Source of the DNA: Microglena sp. YARC
Taxonomy: Eukaryota; Chlorophyta; Chlorophyceae; Chlamydomonadales; Chlamydomonadaceae
Assembly: GCA_022414725.1 (NCBI GenBank)
Contig: CM039464.1
Coordinates: forward strand, 46,901,957-46,965,956
Direction of reading: 5' to 3'
DNA length: 64,000 nucleotides
The position numbers were made by a program, and so were the translations under genes. The number at the start of each line of letters is the position of its first letter. Positions within the stretch are counted from its first letter, which is position 1. Below the pieces are notes generated by a model that saw only the letters and a list, made by a program, of their open reading frames with translations, searched no databases and had not been told where the DNA came from. Below are positions 34,501 through 45,304 of the stretch, one piece after another.

Positions 34501-37500
34501 ACACACGCACCTAGGGTCCTGCCCCCGTGCAGTACAAGCACATGCTAAAACTCACCTGCGCCGTTCACCATTTGGCCCAGTCTTCATCTTCCCACTGTAT
34601 CCATGTCGCCGCTAGGGCTAGCAGTACACTCACACCTAGTCGTGTTCCCTAGCAGTACACACACACCTAGGGTCCTGCCCCCGTGCAGTACAAGCACATG
34701 CCAAAACTCACCTGCACCATTCATCGTTTGGCCCAGTCTTCATCTTCCCACTGTATCTATGTTGATGCCCTTCCCCAGAGGCCATGAGAGCATCTCCTTG
34801 CCCCCCATCCAGCATCAGTCCTACAGAAAACTGACCCTCTTGGTCATAGCGGGCGCCAACCTGGAGAGATAAAAAAGGTAATGATAACGCCGGGGGGGGA
34901 TGGTGTTAAGGGAGCCCGTCGTACGCGGGTGGGGAGCGGTCTCCTACCTCAACTGGACAAGCTACCATCGCGGTTGACGACGACCTGCAACGCCAAGAGC
35001 GACCGAAGGGGGGATCGAACCCCCGACTCTTCATCCTCAAGCAATCTAGTCTACCACGAGACCGTTGTATAACCTGGAAAGATGCAAGCCAGAGATGATG
35101 AAAGGGAGCTGCGTAGAAGCTGCTATGTTTAGCTCACCAAAGGATGGAAGGGAGCTACATAGAAGCTGCTACGTTTAGCTCAACAAAGGATGGAAGGGAG
35201 CTGCCTAGAAGCTGCTACGCTTAGCTCAACAAAGGATGCAAGGGAGCTGCCTAGAAGCTGCTACGCTTAGCTCACCAAAGAATGCAAGGGAGCTGCCTAG
35301 AAGCTGCTACGCTTAGCTCACCAAAGGATGGAAGGGAGCTGCCTAGAAGCTGCTACGCTTAGCTCACCAAAGGATGCAAGGGAGCTGCCTAGAAGCTGCT
35401 ACGCTTAGCTCACCAAAGAATGCAAGGGAGCTGCCTAGAAGCTGCTACGCTTAGCTCACCAAAGGATGCAAGGGAGCTGCCTTGAAGCTGCTACGCTTAG
35501 ATCACCAAAGGATGAAAGGGACCTGCCAAGAAGCTGCTACGCTTAGCTCACCAAAGGATGGAAGGGAGCTGCCCAGAAGCTGCTACGCTTAGCTCACCAA
35601 AGGATGGAAGGGAGCTGCCTAGAAGCTGCTACGCTTAGCTCACCAAAGGATGCAAGGGAGCTGCCCAGAAGCTGCTACGCTTAGCTCACCAAAGGATGAA
35701 AGGGAGCTGCCTAGAAGCTGCTACGCTTAGCTCACCAAAGGATGAAAGGGAGCTGCCTAGAAGCTGCTACGCTTAGCTGAACAAAGGATGGAAGGGAGCT
35801 GCCCAGAAGCTGCTACGCTTAGCTCACCAAAGGATGCAAGGGAGCTGCCTAGAAGCTACTACGCTTAGCTCAACAAAGGATGCAAGGGAGCTGCCTAGAA
35901 GCTGCTACGCTTATATCACCAAAGGATGAAAGGGAGCTGCCTAGAAGCTGCTACGCTGAGCTCACCAAAGGATGAAAGGGAGCTGCCTAGAAGCTGCTAC
36001 GCTTAGCTCAACAAAGGATGGAAGGGAGCTGCCCAGAAGCTGCAACGCATACATAAAAAAAGCAGCGGTGTGCGCACCAGGATTGACAAGCCTAGTGTGA
36101 AATATAGGCAACCTCTATCACCGATCCGAACCGAATGGCTCAGTGGCAGATCAACCCTGGAGAAAGATCGCAGCAGGTGCGGGGTTCGAACCCCCTTGAT
36201 TGCGCTTGGGCCTGTCCGCAGGGTCGTCGACCGGCACGGTAACTGGAATCTAGATGCGATGTCGGCTTGACCACCGCATACTTACGATCCGGTTCTCTTA
36301 ATCCCACCGTGGCACGTCCTTAGAGGTCATTGTAACAATTCTTGGACGTCAAAATTTTCAATTTATTTTTAGGCAACTTCTACCTGCCTTCCAGTTCTCT
36401 ATTGCAAACGTTAAAGTGCTAGTTCGGCTGAAACATCAACGTTCAAACATTATACAAAAACATCAAGATTCAAACATTGTACCGAAACATCAGCATTCAA
36501 ACATTGTACCAAAACATCAACATTCAAACATTGTACCAAAACATCAACATTCAAAAATTGTACCGAAACATCAACATTCAAACATTCTACCAAAACATCA
36601 ACATTCAAACATTGCACCGAAACATCAACATTCAAACATTGCACCGAAACATCAACATTCAGACATACTACCGAAACATCAACATTCCAAGATTAGATTG
36701 AAACTCACCAAGATTGAGAAGCCTAGTGTGGATTCAGAATCCAGCAGCTGTTCAGCCTCTTCCGGAGTCAGGCCTCGGCGCTGTAGTTCAGCATACAGAT
36801 CAACCACCTGAATGGTAGTCAAGTAATATGTTTAATGGCTCTGAGTGGCTGTGAGTGGCTGTGAGTAGCTAGTAGCTAGTAGCATACAGATCCACCACCT
36901 GCATGGTAGTCAAGTGTACCTTGAATGGCTGTGAGTGGCTGTGGGGTGGCTTTGAGTAGCTAGTAGCTAATAGCATACAGATCCACCGCCTGCATGGTAG
37001 TCAAGTGTTACATTTAATGGCTGTGAGTGGCTTTGAGTAGCTAGTAGCTAGTAGCTAATAGCATACAGATCCACCGCCTGCATGGTAGTCAAGTGTTACA
37101 TTGAATGGATATGAGTGGCTGTGAGTAGCTAGTAGCCAGCAGCATACAGATCCACCACCTGCATGGTAGTCAAGTGTTATGTTTAATGGGTGTGAGTGGG
37201 TGTGAGTGGGTGCGAGTGGCTAAGACTGGCTAGTAGAGGCTGTGAGTAGCGAGTAGTGGCTGTGAGTTGCAAGCAGGATAAGGCAGAAAACGTACCCGTA
37301 CCCTTGAAGGGGTGGTTTACACTGCGTTTGGTTTGTCCGATTTTTGTCCGTTTTTTTCTTTTTTTGGTCCGTTTTTGCCCTTCCCCGACATTGCCGTCAC
37401 AAAATAAACACCACAATTCACACCACAAAATAATCTTTGGTCGGACCCAAATCGGACCAAAAGCACATGCTAAACCAGGGTGGGTGGGGTGGGGGTGGGG

Positions 37501-37754
37501 GGTATTTGGTTTTGCTTTTGGCCTGGATTTTTGTTTTAAACGTTCTGTACGTTTTTGTAATGATCTTTTCCGTGTATTCGTTTTTTCACTCATTTCTTTT
37601 CCTACCGTTTTCTTATTTCGTTCTGCTTCTTGCTTTTCATTTTACAGTGGGTTTGGCAAGTCGCAAGCTGACATTATGTTGAAATGTGCCCCCATAAACT
37701 GCAAATGAGAAGGAACGTGTTACATATATTGTGAGGAACTCTACAAAATCATAT

Positions 37755-37797
<43 letters not shown>

Positions 37798-38166
37798 AGT
37801 TTTTCTTTCTCAGAATATACATGCACCCATGCTTCTGTGCCATGCACTATTGTTTGTTCATGGCACAGAATACCCTAGAAAACAGAGTCTGGGTAGCCTC
37901 AGTGACTTGAGTGACCCCATTGACCAAACCGACCCAGTTATGAGGAGAGGAGGCAGGAGAGGAAGGATGAGAGAGAGAGGGAGAAGAGGGCAGAACGGAT
38001 GGAGTTTCTGTCACATATTGACATATGACAGAGATGAACCGTCAAACTACTCTCATGATTGCTAGCATGTTCGGAGGGGGCAGTATGATCAACTGATGAG
38101 TGGTCCATTCCTGGCTCCTCCACCCCACACAATGGTGTAACAAGTATTATATACTCTCTATCGGTA

Positions 38167-38227
<61 letters not shown>

Positions 38228-38229
38228 CC

Positions 38230-38283
<54 letters not shown>

Positions 38284-41200
38284 AGCACCACTACATGAGA
38301 TGCTGCCTCATGGGATAAACTGTATCGAATTATTTTACAAGCTCCATGCCCATCTCCCTTCTTTTCAAAAAACGGAATTATGTCTCCAATAAGAATGCCT
38401 TACAACTTTCAGACATCACCACTATCCCTTGAACAAAAAATATAACGCAAGTAGGGACGTGGATTTAAGGGGAACCTCCCGTACGCCGCAGCTGGGGAAA
38501 GTCACCATGGCAAACTATCCATTACCCCCACCCCCCTCCGCCATGTCTCCAATAAGTATGCCTTACAACTTTCAGACGTGAAAACATAATGTTTTACAGC
38601 TTGATGTATGAAACCTAAAGCATAGTCAAAAGCTAAATTGGAGCACAATTTTTGTCTCATTGGACAGATTTTGCTGTCGATTTAGATTTTGGTCCGCTTT
38701 TGGTCCGCTTTTGGCCATTTTGGCGAACATACATACGTACATAAATACACACACACATAAACATGTACATACATACACATAAAACTAAACTAACTAACAT
38801 CAATACATATATACACATAAAAACAAATATACACATAAAAACATATATACACATAAAAGCATACATACACATACAAACGTACTAACATACATGCATGCAT
38901 ACATGAGCACATATCTGAATGAGCTCCGCCCACCCATAGGAGGTGGCAACACAACCAGAGACTCCTTCAGACTCAGCAAACACATAGTAACACAAACACA
39001 TGCGTACATGAGCACATACCTGAATGAGCTCCGCCCACCCATAGGAGGTGGCAACACAACCGGAGACTCCTTCAGACTCGGCAACTTCTGCCTGCACAGC
39101 ATAGGGATGTGGGGTGTGGTGTGGTGTGGTGTGGTGAGGTTTATGGTTTAGGGCTTTAGTGGGGTGTGGTGGGGTGTGGGAGGAGGGTGGATATCAAATG
39201 ATATGGGTGTGGGTGGACTCGGCGACTTCTGCCTACACAGCCTAGTGATGTGGGGTGAGGTGGGGTGTGGCGAGGTTTATGGTTTATGGCTTTAGTGGGG
39301 TGGGGTGGGGTGTGGGAGGAGGGTGGGTATCAAATAATATGGGTGTGGGTGGACTCGGCTACTTCTGCCTACACAGCCTAGGGATGTGTGGTGAGGTGGG
39401 GTGTGGTGAGGTTTATGGTTTATGGCTTTAGTGGGGTGGGGTGGGGTGTGGGAGGAGGGTGGGTATCAAATAATATGGGTGTGGGTGGACTCGGCTACTT
39501 CTGCCTACACAGCCTAGTGATGTGGGGTGAGGTGGGGTGTGGTGAGGTTTATGGTTTGGGGCTTTAGTGGGGTGGGGTGGGGTGTGGGAGGAGGGTGGGT
39601 ATCAAATAATATGGGTGTGGGTGGACTCGGCTACTTCTGCCTACACAGCCTAGTGATGTGTGGTGAGGTGTGGTGTGGTGAGGTTTATGGTTTATGGCTT
39701 TAGTGGGGTGGGGTGGGGTGTGGGAGGAGGGTGGGTATCAAATGATATGGGTGTGGGTGGACTCGGCGACTTCTGCCTACACAGCCTAGTGATGTGTGGT
39801 GAGGTGTGGTGTGGTGAGGTTTATGGTTTATGGCTTTAGTGGGGTGGGGTGGGGTGTGGGAGGAGGGTGGGTATCAAATAATATGGGTGTGGGTGGACTC
39901 GGCGACTTCTGCCTGCAAAGCCTAGTGATGTGGGGCGAGGTGTGGTGTGGTGAGGTTTAGGGTTTGGGGCTTTAGTGGGGTGGGGTGGGGTGTGGGAGGA
40001 GGGTGGGTATCAAATAATATGGGTGTGGGTGGACTCGGCTACTCCTGCCTACACAGCCTAGTGATGTGAGGTGTGGTGTGGTGAGGTTTCTGGTTTAGGG
40101 CTTTAGTGGGGTGGGGTGTGGGAGGTGGGTGGGTATCAAATAATATGGGTGTGGGTGGACTCGGCGACTTCTGCCTGTACAGCATAGTGATGTGGGGTGA
40201 GATGAGGTCCGGGTGGGTGTGGGCATCAAATAATATGGGTGTGGGTGGGTGTGGGTATCAAATAATATGTGTGTGTGAGTGTGGGTGTGGGTACCAAATA
40301 ATATGGGTGTGGGAGGCAAAACCAAACCAACCTGAGCTTTAGATTCTAGGCTGGGTAGTCCAACACCTGCAGCCAGCCTCAGAGCAGGCTGAACGTAGTT
40401 TCGTAGCCAACCAGCAATGCCACTGTTGTCCACGTTGGTCGTGGCCTTGCGTGGGTACGGCAACGGAGCTGGGGGTTTAGACACACGCTCTCCTTCGAAA
40501 GTACTGGTGCCACAAGGCGGGAACTCCCAAGACACACCATTCCCTCCTGAGGCGTTCAGTATCTGCATCATAAGCATCGGGTATGTGGGTGGGTAGGTGG
40601 TAGGTATGTGGGTGGGTGGTGGGCAGGTATGTGGGGGGATGGTGGGCAGGTATGTGGGTGGGTGGTGATGCCAAGCCCAGGCCAAGACACTCTATTCCCT
40701 CCTGAGGCATTCAGTATCTGCATCATAAACACCGGGTAGGTGGGTGGGTGGATGGGTGGGTAGGTAGGTAGGTAGGTAGGTAGGTAGTTGGTTGGTTGGT
40801 GGGTAGGTTGGTGGTTAGGTTGGTGGTGAGTGGTGATGCCAAGCCCAGGCCAAGACACACTATCCCCTCCTGAGGCATTCAGTATCTGCATCATAAACCC
40901 CGGGTAAGTGGGTGGGTGGTGGGCAGGTATGTGGGTGGGTGGTGATGCCAAGACACACCATGCCAAGACACACCTGCGACAGAATGGCGAGGTGTCGCAC
41001 AAAAACGGTACCTAAAACGGTACCTAAAACGGTACCTAAAACAAAGCTACCCAAGCTGTCACATGCGTGTTGTTTCTTGCCTTAAGGAAGCAGGGGTTGC
41101 GCAGGGAGTTGCGAGCATGTGCAGCAAAGTAGAGCTGTGGGTGTGCCTTGTTACAAAAAAAAACTACTACCCAGTACTACCCAAAGAAAATAACAAAACC

Positions 41201-43633
41201 GATCCAAAGACTGCCGAAGAAAACAAAAACCTACCCAAGCTCTCACAGGCGCTTTGTTTCATGCCTCAAGAAAGTTGCGAGCATGTGCAGCAAAGTAGAG
41301 CTGTAGTGTGGGTGTGCCTTCTTAAAAAAAGAACAAAGCCCTACCCAAGCTGGCACAGGCGTGTTGCTTCTTGCCTCAAGGAAGCAAGGGTTGCGCAGGA
41401 AGTTGTGAGCATGTGCAGCAAAGTAGAGCTGTGGGTGGGTGTCCTTTCAAAAAAAAGAGACTACCCGAACCCAACCCGAAGAAAAAAAACCTATCCAAAG
41501 AAGAAGAAGAAGAAACCTACCCAAGCTGGCACAGGCGTGTTGTTTCTTGCATCAAGGAAGCATGGGTTACGCAGGAATTGCGAGCATGTGCAGCAAAGTA
41601 GAGTGTGGGTGCGCCTTGTTATAAAAACAAAAACTATCAAAAACTGCAAAGAAAATACAACAAGTTCAATGCAGCGTCGCATGCGACGCTACAAATTGGC
41701 GGAGAGTGTTCATGACGGAGCAACAGGTGCAGGTGGCAACAGAAGCGAGTTAGTTACGAAACCGTTGGTTGACGTGTCAGGCTTTGTCTCACGAGGGGCA
41801 GTCGGTAATACAGACAAATGGGCAACCCTGGGGGCTCCCGCCCCTTTGAAGAGGGGGCTCCGCCAAAAACATATCCAAAGAAGAAAAAGAAACCTACCCA
41901 AGCTGGCGCAGACGTGTTGTTTCTTGCCTCAAGGAAGCATGGGTTGCGCAGGAAGTTGCGAGCATGTGCAGCAAAGTAGAGCTGTGGGTGGGTGTCCCTT
42001 CAAAAAAATCTACTACCCGAACCCGAACCGAAGAAAAGAAACCTATCCAAAGAAGAAGAAGAAACCTACCCAACCTGGCGCAGACGTGTTGTTTCTTGCC
42101 TCAAGGAAGCATGGGTTGCGCAGGAAGTTGCGAGCATGTGCAGTTAAGTAGAGCTGTGGGTGGGTGTCCCTTCAAAAAAATCTACTACCCGAACCCGACC
42201 CGAAGAAAAGAAACCTATCCAAAGAAGAAGAAAGCCCTACCCAAGCTGGCACAGGCGTGTTGTTTCTTGCCTCAAGGAAGCATGGGTTGCGCAGGAAGTT
42301 GCGAGCATGTGCAGCAAAGTAGAGCTGTGGGTGCGCCTTGTTTGGAAGTCCCAATGCAACTGGACTCACCACATGCTCCCACAGGAATGGTGAATACGCC
42401 GCCTTCCGCCATGCTTTGCACACCTGCTTGTTTTTGTGGTGTTTAGTTTAGGTATAGTGAGAACGCCGCTTCCCACCATGCTTTGGACACCTGATTGTTT
42501 GCGCTGTGTTTGGTGTTGTTGTGTTAAGTGTTGTTGTGTGTTGTTGTGTTTTTGGTGTGGTGTGCTGTGTTGTGTTTAGTTGAGTTAGGTGATTGCGTTG
42601 CCTCCCGCCATGCTTTGCATACCTGCTTGTTTGCGTTGTCTTTAGTGTTGTTGTGTTGTGTTCAGTTGTGTTGTGTTTCGTTATACAGTGGTGAGTACGC
42701 CGCCTCCCGCCATGTTTTGCTGACCTCGTTGTGTTGTTTAGCTTTGTTGTGTATAGTTTAGGTATTGGGAATTCGCCGCCATGCTTTATATACCTAGTTG
42801 TGTTGTATTGTGTTTAGTTTGACTGTGGCGTAGCCGCTGCCTCCCGCCATGATTTGCAGACCTGGGTGTTTTGTGCTGTGTTTTGTTTTATTGCATTTAG
42901 TTGTGTTGCACTTGTTTTTAATTTTAAGTTATGTTATCTTTGGTCTGTTTGGTTTGCTTGTTTAGCCTCTTGGGCACCCTGGAGTGTAATGCACACTTGA
43001 TTTAAGTACTAAAATAAACAAGCCTAATAAATAATAATAATTACAATAACAATAACGATACTAATAATAACAACAATAATAATAATAAGCCCGATAATAA
43101 GCCCGAGAATAATAAATGATAATAAGCCCGAATAAGGGTTTAGGGTGTATTATTTTAGGCATCTCCTTGGATGACAGGGGGAGGTCTTGAGGTATGTCAG
43201 GGTTTAGGTTTTTAGGGATTAGGGTGTTTTATTTTAGGCATCTCCTTGGATGACAGCGGGCGCGTTCGTGGCCGCAGAGACTAGCGTTCTCAGGGTTTAG
43301 GGTGCATTTGTTTCAGGCATCTCCTTGGATGACAGGGGGGCACGTATGTGGCTGCAGAGACTTATTTTGTCGAGGTGCCAGTTATGTGATACCACCAGAC
43401 AACGGACATCAGCGTGGCCGCAGCAACTTGTTTTGTCGTGGCGGTAGTTATACCACCGACCCACCACCCACCACAGCAGAGGCGCACAGCAGGTCCTTGT
43501 CGGGTAGCCAAGACAGGATACTCAGCAAAAGATCGTTGTTCATCTGGTCCATGCCAGGAGGTAGCTCGGCGTCAGCAGCCATGGTGGTGTATTCAGTGGA
43601 GCCAACAGGAGGGTGTTCAGTAACAGATCCCAT
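31595..43633 (-). CDS. F-box protein with FBA (F-box-associated) domain, seven exons, complete
   Basis: Minus-strand exons in order: 43633-43475, 42423-42241, 40562-40332, 39091-39020, 36807-36709, 34860-34712, 31706-31595. GT-AG introns, consistent phases, 334 aa. An F-box (MNNDLLLSILSWLPDKDLL... VCKAWRKAAYSPFLW) lies at about residues 31-68 across the first junction; it binds Skp1 in SCF ubiquitin ligases. The rest matches the FBA domain of the FBXO2/FBXO6/FBXO44 type in order: RNFLRNPC, ILNASGGNGVSWEFPP, VATSYGWAELIQ, VVDLYAELQRRGLTPEEAEQ, and the C-terminal VTVVLRGKDKSFWNGFYG. In animals this domain recognises high-mannose glycoproteins; the FW of SFWNG aligns with the aromatic pair used for glycan binding. 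A predicted role is a substrate receptor for misfolded glycoproteins. An insertion after EFPP (about 50 residues, proline-rich) is unusual. ATG at 43633 is the farthest upstream in a plausible context; a second ATG 17 codons later is possible. Confidence 0.85.
31707..33535 (-). repeat. F-box intron 6: about 14 decoy copies of the last-exon acceptor edge
   Basis: On the minus strand each unit reads CACCACTCAACAG then GTTCTCCATGTTGGTTG, the acceptor and first bases of the final exon, spaced by CCACCA/CAACCA repeat. Three units also carry a longer piece of the exon (GTCGAGTGGCTGTTGTGCTG at about 31900-31940, 32050-32090 and 32390-32420). Confidence 0.9.
33545..33850. repeat. C-rich CCACCTCCCTCCCACC array
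   Basis: Degenerate units of CTCCCACC and CTTCCCTTCCACCCAGC inside F-box intron 6; G-rich on the transcribed strand. Confidence 0.85.
33880..34711 (-). repeat. Five decoy copies of the exon 6 donor edge
   Basis: Units contain ATACAGTGGGAAGATGAAGA, CTGGGCCAAACG and GTGCAG/GTGAGTTTT, the end of exon 6 and the start of intron 6. They alternate with a spacer containing CCTAGGTGCGTGTGTACTG. Decoys lie near 33890, 34030, 34250, 34395 and 34560. Confidence 0.88.
34873..35066 (-). mobile_element. tRNA-derived SINE with a different tRNA head
   Basis: On the minus strand: A box TCTCGTGGTAGACT, B box GGTTCGATCCC, then the body GTCAACCGCGATGGTAGC and the end GTTATCATTAC shared with the SINEs at 18094 and 29521. 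The head differs from those copies, so one tail family has been joined to at least two tRNA heads. Confidence 0.82.
35095..36052. repeat. 47-bp minisatellite, about 20 units
   Basis: Units of GGGAGCTGCCTAGAAGCTGC followed by TACGCTTAGCTCACCAAAGG and ATGCAA. The first half matches single dispersed copies at 43987, 48970 and 48830 (complement), so the array grew from a dispersed repeat. Confidence 0.95.
36118..36365 (+). mobile_element. tRNA-derived SINE, second family
   Basis: A box TGGCTCAGTGGCAGATC, B box GGTTCGAACCC, then a body distinct from the 18094 family and a tail ATTGTAACAATTC with TTTTCAATTTATTTTT. The tail resembles the dispersed ends at 24190 and 25420, possibly the tail of the partner LINE. 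Confidence 0.75.
36414..36705 (-). repeat. 24-bp minisatellite beside the exon 5 donor
   Basis: About twelve units of CAAACATTGTACCGAAACAT plus CAACATT, beginning a few bases beyond the exon 5 donor of the F-box gene. Confidence 0.93.
36808..37260 (-). repeat. F-box intron 4: decoy copies of the exon 5 acceptor edge
   Basis: Four or five units near 36890, 36975, 37065 and 37145 read on the minus strand CTTGACTACCATGCAG then GTGGTGGATCTGTATGCT, the acceptor and the first 18 bases of exon 5, with a TAGCTACTAGCTACT spacer. Confidence 0.9.
37261..39019. other. F-box intron 4, remaining part
   Basis: Two CT microsatellites (37760-37797 and 38168-38281), a degenerate SINE fragment (about 38450-38520, minus), TACATA repeats (38725-38900), and at about 38918-38988 a near-complete copy of exon 4 on the minus strand. 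That copy keeps GAGTCTGAAGGAGTCTC to GCGGAGCTCATTCAG but has ATATGT in place of the GTATGT donor. No separate gene seen. Confidence 0.6.
39092..40200 (-). repeat. F-box intron 3: eight decoy copies of the exon 4 acceptor edge
   Basis: A 137-bp unit. On the minus strand each has GGCTGTGTAG then GCAGAAGTAGCCGAGTC, the acceptor and the first bases of exon 4 (true: GCAGAAGTTGCCGAGTC), followed by CACCCACACCCATATTAT and CCCACCCCACCCC. Confidence 0.93.
40563..41040 (-). repeat. Decoy copies of the exon 3 acceptor edge
   Basis: Two copies (about 40690-40730 and 40860-40905) of TATGATGCAG then ATACTGAATGCCTCAGGAGG and TGTCTTGG, separated by CCCACCCACC-type repeats. They keep the acceptor but diverge after TGTCTTGG. 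Confidence 0.88.
41041..42170 (-). repeat. F-box intron 2: six exon-like 84-nt copies of the end of exon 2
   Basis: On the minus strand each copy contains CCCACAG, then CTCTACTTTGCTGCACATGC and the rest of exon 2 to GCCAGCTTGG, then a GTAGG donor. Copies lie near 42082-42165, 41900-41983, 41525-41605, 41348-41430, 41237-41312 and 41055-41135. Five of six keep an AG at the left border, all keep a GT donor; the well-preserved ones are 84 nt (28 codons) in the exon frame. The spacers are short and pyrimidine-rich (TTTCTTCTTCTTTGG). Confidence 0.9.
41674..41866 (+). mobile_element. MITE, TTGGCGGAG family, well preserved
   Basis: Palindrome GCGTCGCATGCGACGC (41674-41689), terminal repeat TTGGCGGAG (41696-41704) and its complement CTCCGCCAA (41858-41866), with GTTGACGTGTCAGGCTTTG inside and CCCGCCCCTTTGAAGAGG near the right end. 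Inserted between two exon-like copies of F-box intron 2. Confidence 0.8.
42424..42880 (-). repeat. F-box intron 1: about five decoy copies of the exon 2 acceptor edge
   Basis: Diverged copies of GCAGGTGTGCAAAGCATGGC and GGGAGGCGGC on the minus strand lie near 42470, 42605, 42710, 42780 and 42850, separated by AACACAAC-type repeat. The AG is kept in most. Confidence 0.85.
42881..43474. repeat. Rest of F-box intron 1, with three copies of a 75-100 bp unit
   Basis: AATAATAA repeats (43020-43130), then units with TTTAGGCATCTCCTTGGATG and CAGGGTTTAGGGTG (43150-43335), and two related copies of GCAGAGACTTATTTTGTCG / GCAGCAACTTGTTTTGTCG close to the exon 1 donor. Confidence 0.75.
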
Positions 43634-44893
43634 GGTTGGTGGTGTTCTGCTCGCTGCCGGGTTCCAAACCCTCCGAATGTAGTGCATCCTTAAGTGCAGA
43701 TATGGGTCTGAAGCTTGTGTTTGTGGCCCGAGGCTGGTGGGTGTGGTTTGAGGCTGGTTTGTGTGGACCGAGGCTGATAGGTGTAAGGCTGGTGGGAGTG
43801 GTCCGAGGCTGGTGAGCGTGGTCCGAGGCTGGTGGGTGTTCAGACGACGAGAGCTTTTCTTACCAGCTTCTTGGAAGATTCTTGGTTCAGTCACTGGGCT
43901 AAGCACCAATATTGCAGCAGTACTGGAAAGCTGGTTGTTTCAAGGTGCACTAGGTTGCGTCAGGTTTGACTGAATAGCCAGCCAGGGGAGCTGCCTAGAC
44001 ACTGCAGCTCATAGCTGAAAAGAAAAGCACTGCAGACAACTGGGGTTGCATAGAAGAGATTATCGCAAGTTATAGGTCCTATGCTGCAGTGAGTTGGATT
44101 AAGATAACTGAGGTTGTAAGAAGGAAGGAAGGAAGGAAGGAAGGAAGGAAGGAAGGAAGGAAGGAAGGAAGGAGGAAAGAAGGAATTACAGGCCAGGAGA
44201 AAGGAGGAAGAAAGGAAAGGAGGAGGCGATGGGTTCGTGTCTCGGTGTTGGGTTTACTAAATTGTGACAGCCCGCAACAATTCTTCCTCGTTGTTAATCT
44301 ACGACTGTCGAGGTTGCGACTAACTCCTCAAACGCCAGTGTTTCCATGGTCAGAGGAGATCTAGACCGAGAGAGGATAAATCGGACGTTAGACGAAGGGA
44401 GATGGACAGTATCGGGTGACCAATTGAGCTTGTGCAAGGTTAACAAAGCAGTAGACAAAGCAGAAGCGTGAGAGCTGCAGAAACCGTATCCAGAGGTGAG
44501 TTGTGCTTCTTACTGCGACAGGTCAGCTCCCAGACCCTGCCAATGTATCGTATGTAAGTCCAGCGGATGTAAGCCCTAGACCCCCTAGACGTTGCCCCTG
44601 GACGTTGCCTTGGGTACTGGACGCGGGCGTAACCGCCGCGAAGTTGGACCATTCTGCTTCGCGACTCTCTGAACGCCCACGACTCGCCCGTCGCTATTCT
44701 AATCGTCCTGGACTGTCGCATATCTTGCCCCAACCTCTCGACCTGTGTGTTAAAGAGCGTGAACACAAAAATTAGCTTCCACCGACTGCACTGGACCTTT
44801 CGTTATCTGACGCACTTGTTGACCCATATGCTTATTCGCAACAGCCTCTAGCCACCCCAACCTAGCCCCTCTTCTCGAGCGCTGTAGCTCATC
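43634..44893. promoter_or_regulatory. Divergent intergenic region between the F-box and NPHP1-like genes
   Basis: About 1.3 kb containing GGTCCGAGGCTGGTGGGTG repeats just upstream of the F-box start (43700-43850) and a GGAA microsatellite (44118-44171). Divergent orientation makes a shared promoter possible. I found no motif that would locate either transcription start. Confidence 0.35.
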
Positions 44894-44899
44894 ATGTCG
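44894..44899 (+). other. Candidate first coding exon (ATG TCG, then GTAAGT)
   Basis: ATGTCG is followed at once by a strong donor GTAAGTAGAG and ends in phase 0, which is the phase of the next exons of the NPHP1-like gene. A two-codon first exon is short, and without transcript data this remains a guess. Confidence 0.25.
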
Positions 44900-44989
44900 G
44901 TAAGTAGAGTGATGGCGTTCGACAGCATGTCTCACACCCGGCGATGTCATTGACCCCCAGTATGGTCATGCTCCGAACCCATGCTACCC

Positions 44990-45270
44990 GGGGTTCGGCA
45001 ATGCTCCGAATTGCCCCGTAATGCTACGAACCCATGCTACGAATCCAAGCTATGAATCCATGCTGCACCCCCCCGGGGTTTGGCCATGCTCCGAACTGCT
45101 CCGCCATGCTCCGAACCCAAGCCACGAGCCCATGCTCCCAACCCCTGCTCGAACTTGTGCTACATCCGACCCCCCAGAACAATTGGTACATGGTTATTTA
45201 CGCCTGCATGCGTCTGGCCGTCTGCAGCATGCATATTCATCCCTCAGTGCCATGCTACCCCTGTGCGATA

Positions 45271-45304
<34 letters not shown>

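Noticed and set aside
35095..36052. CRISPR-like array
   Set aside because: The units are contiguous with no unique spacers, and the host is a eukaryote; it is a minisatellite. The same holds for the arrays at 36414 and 49590.
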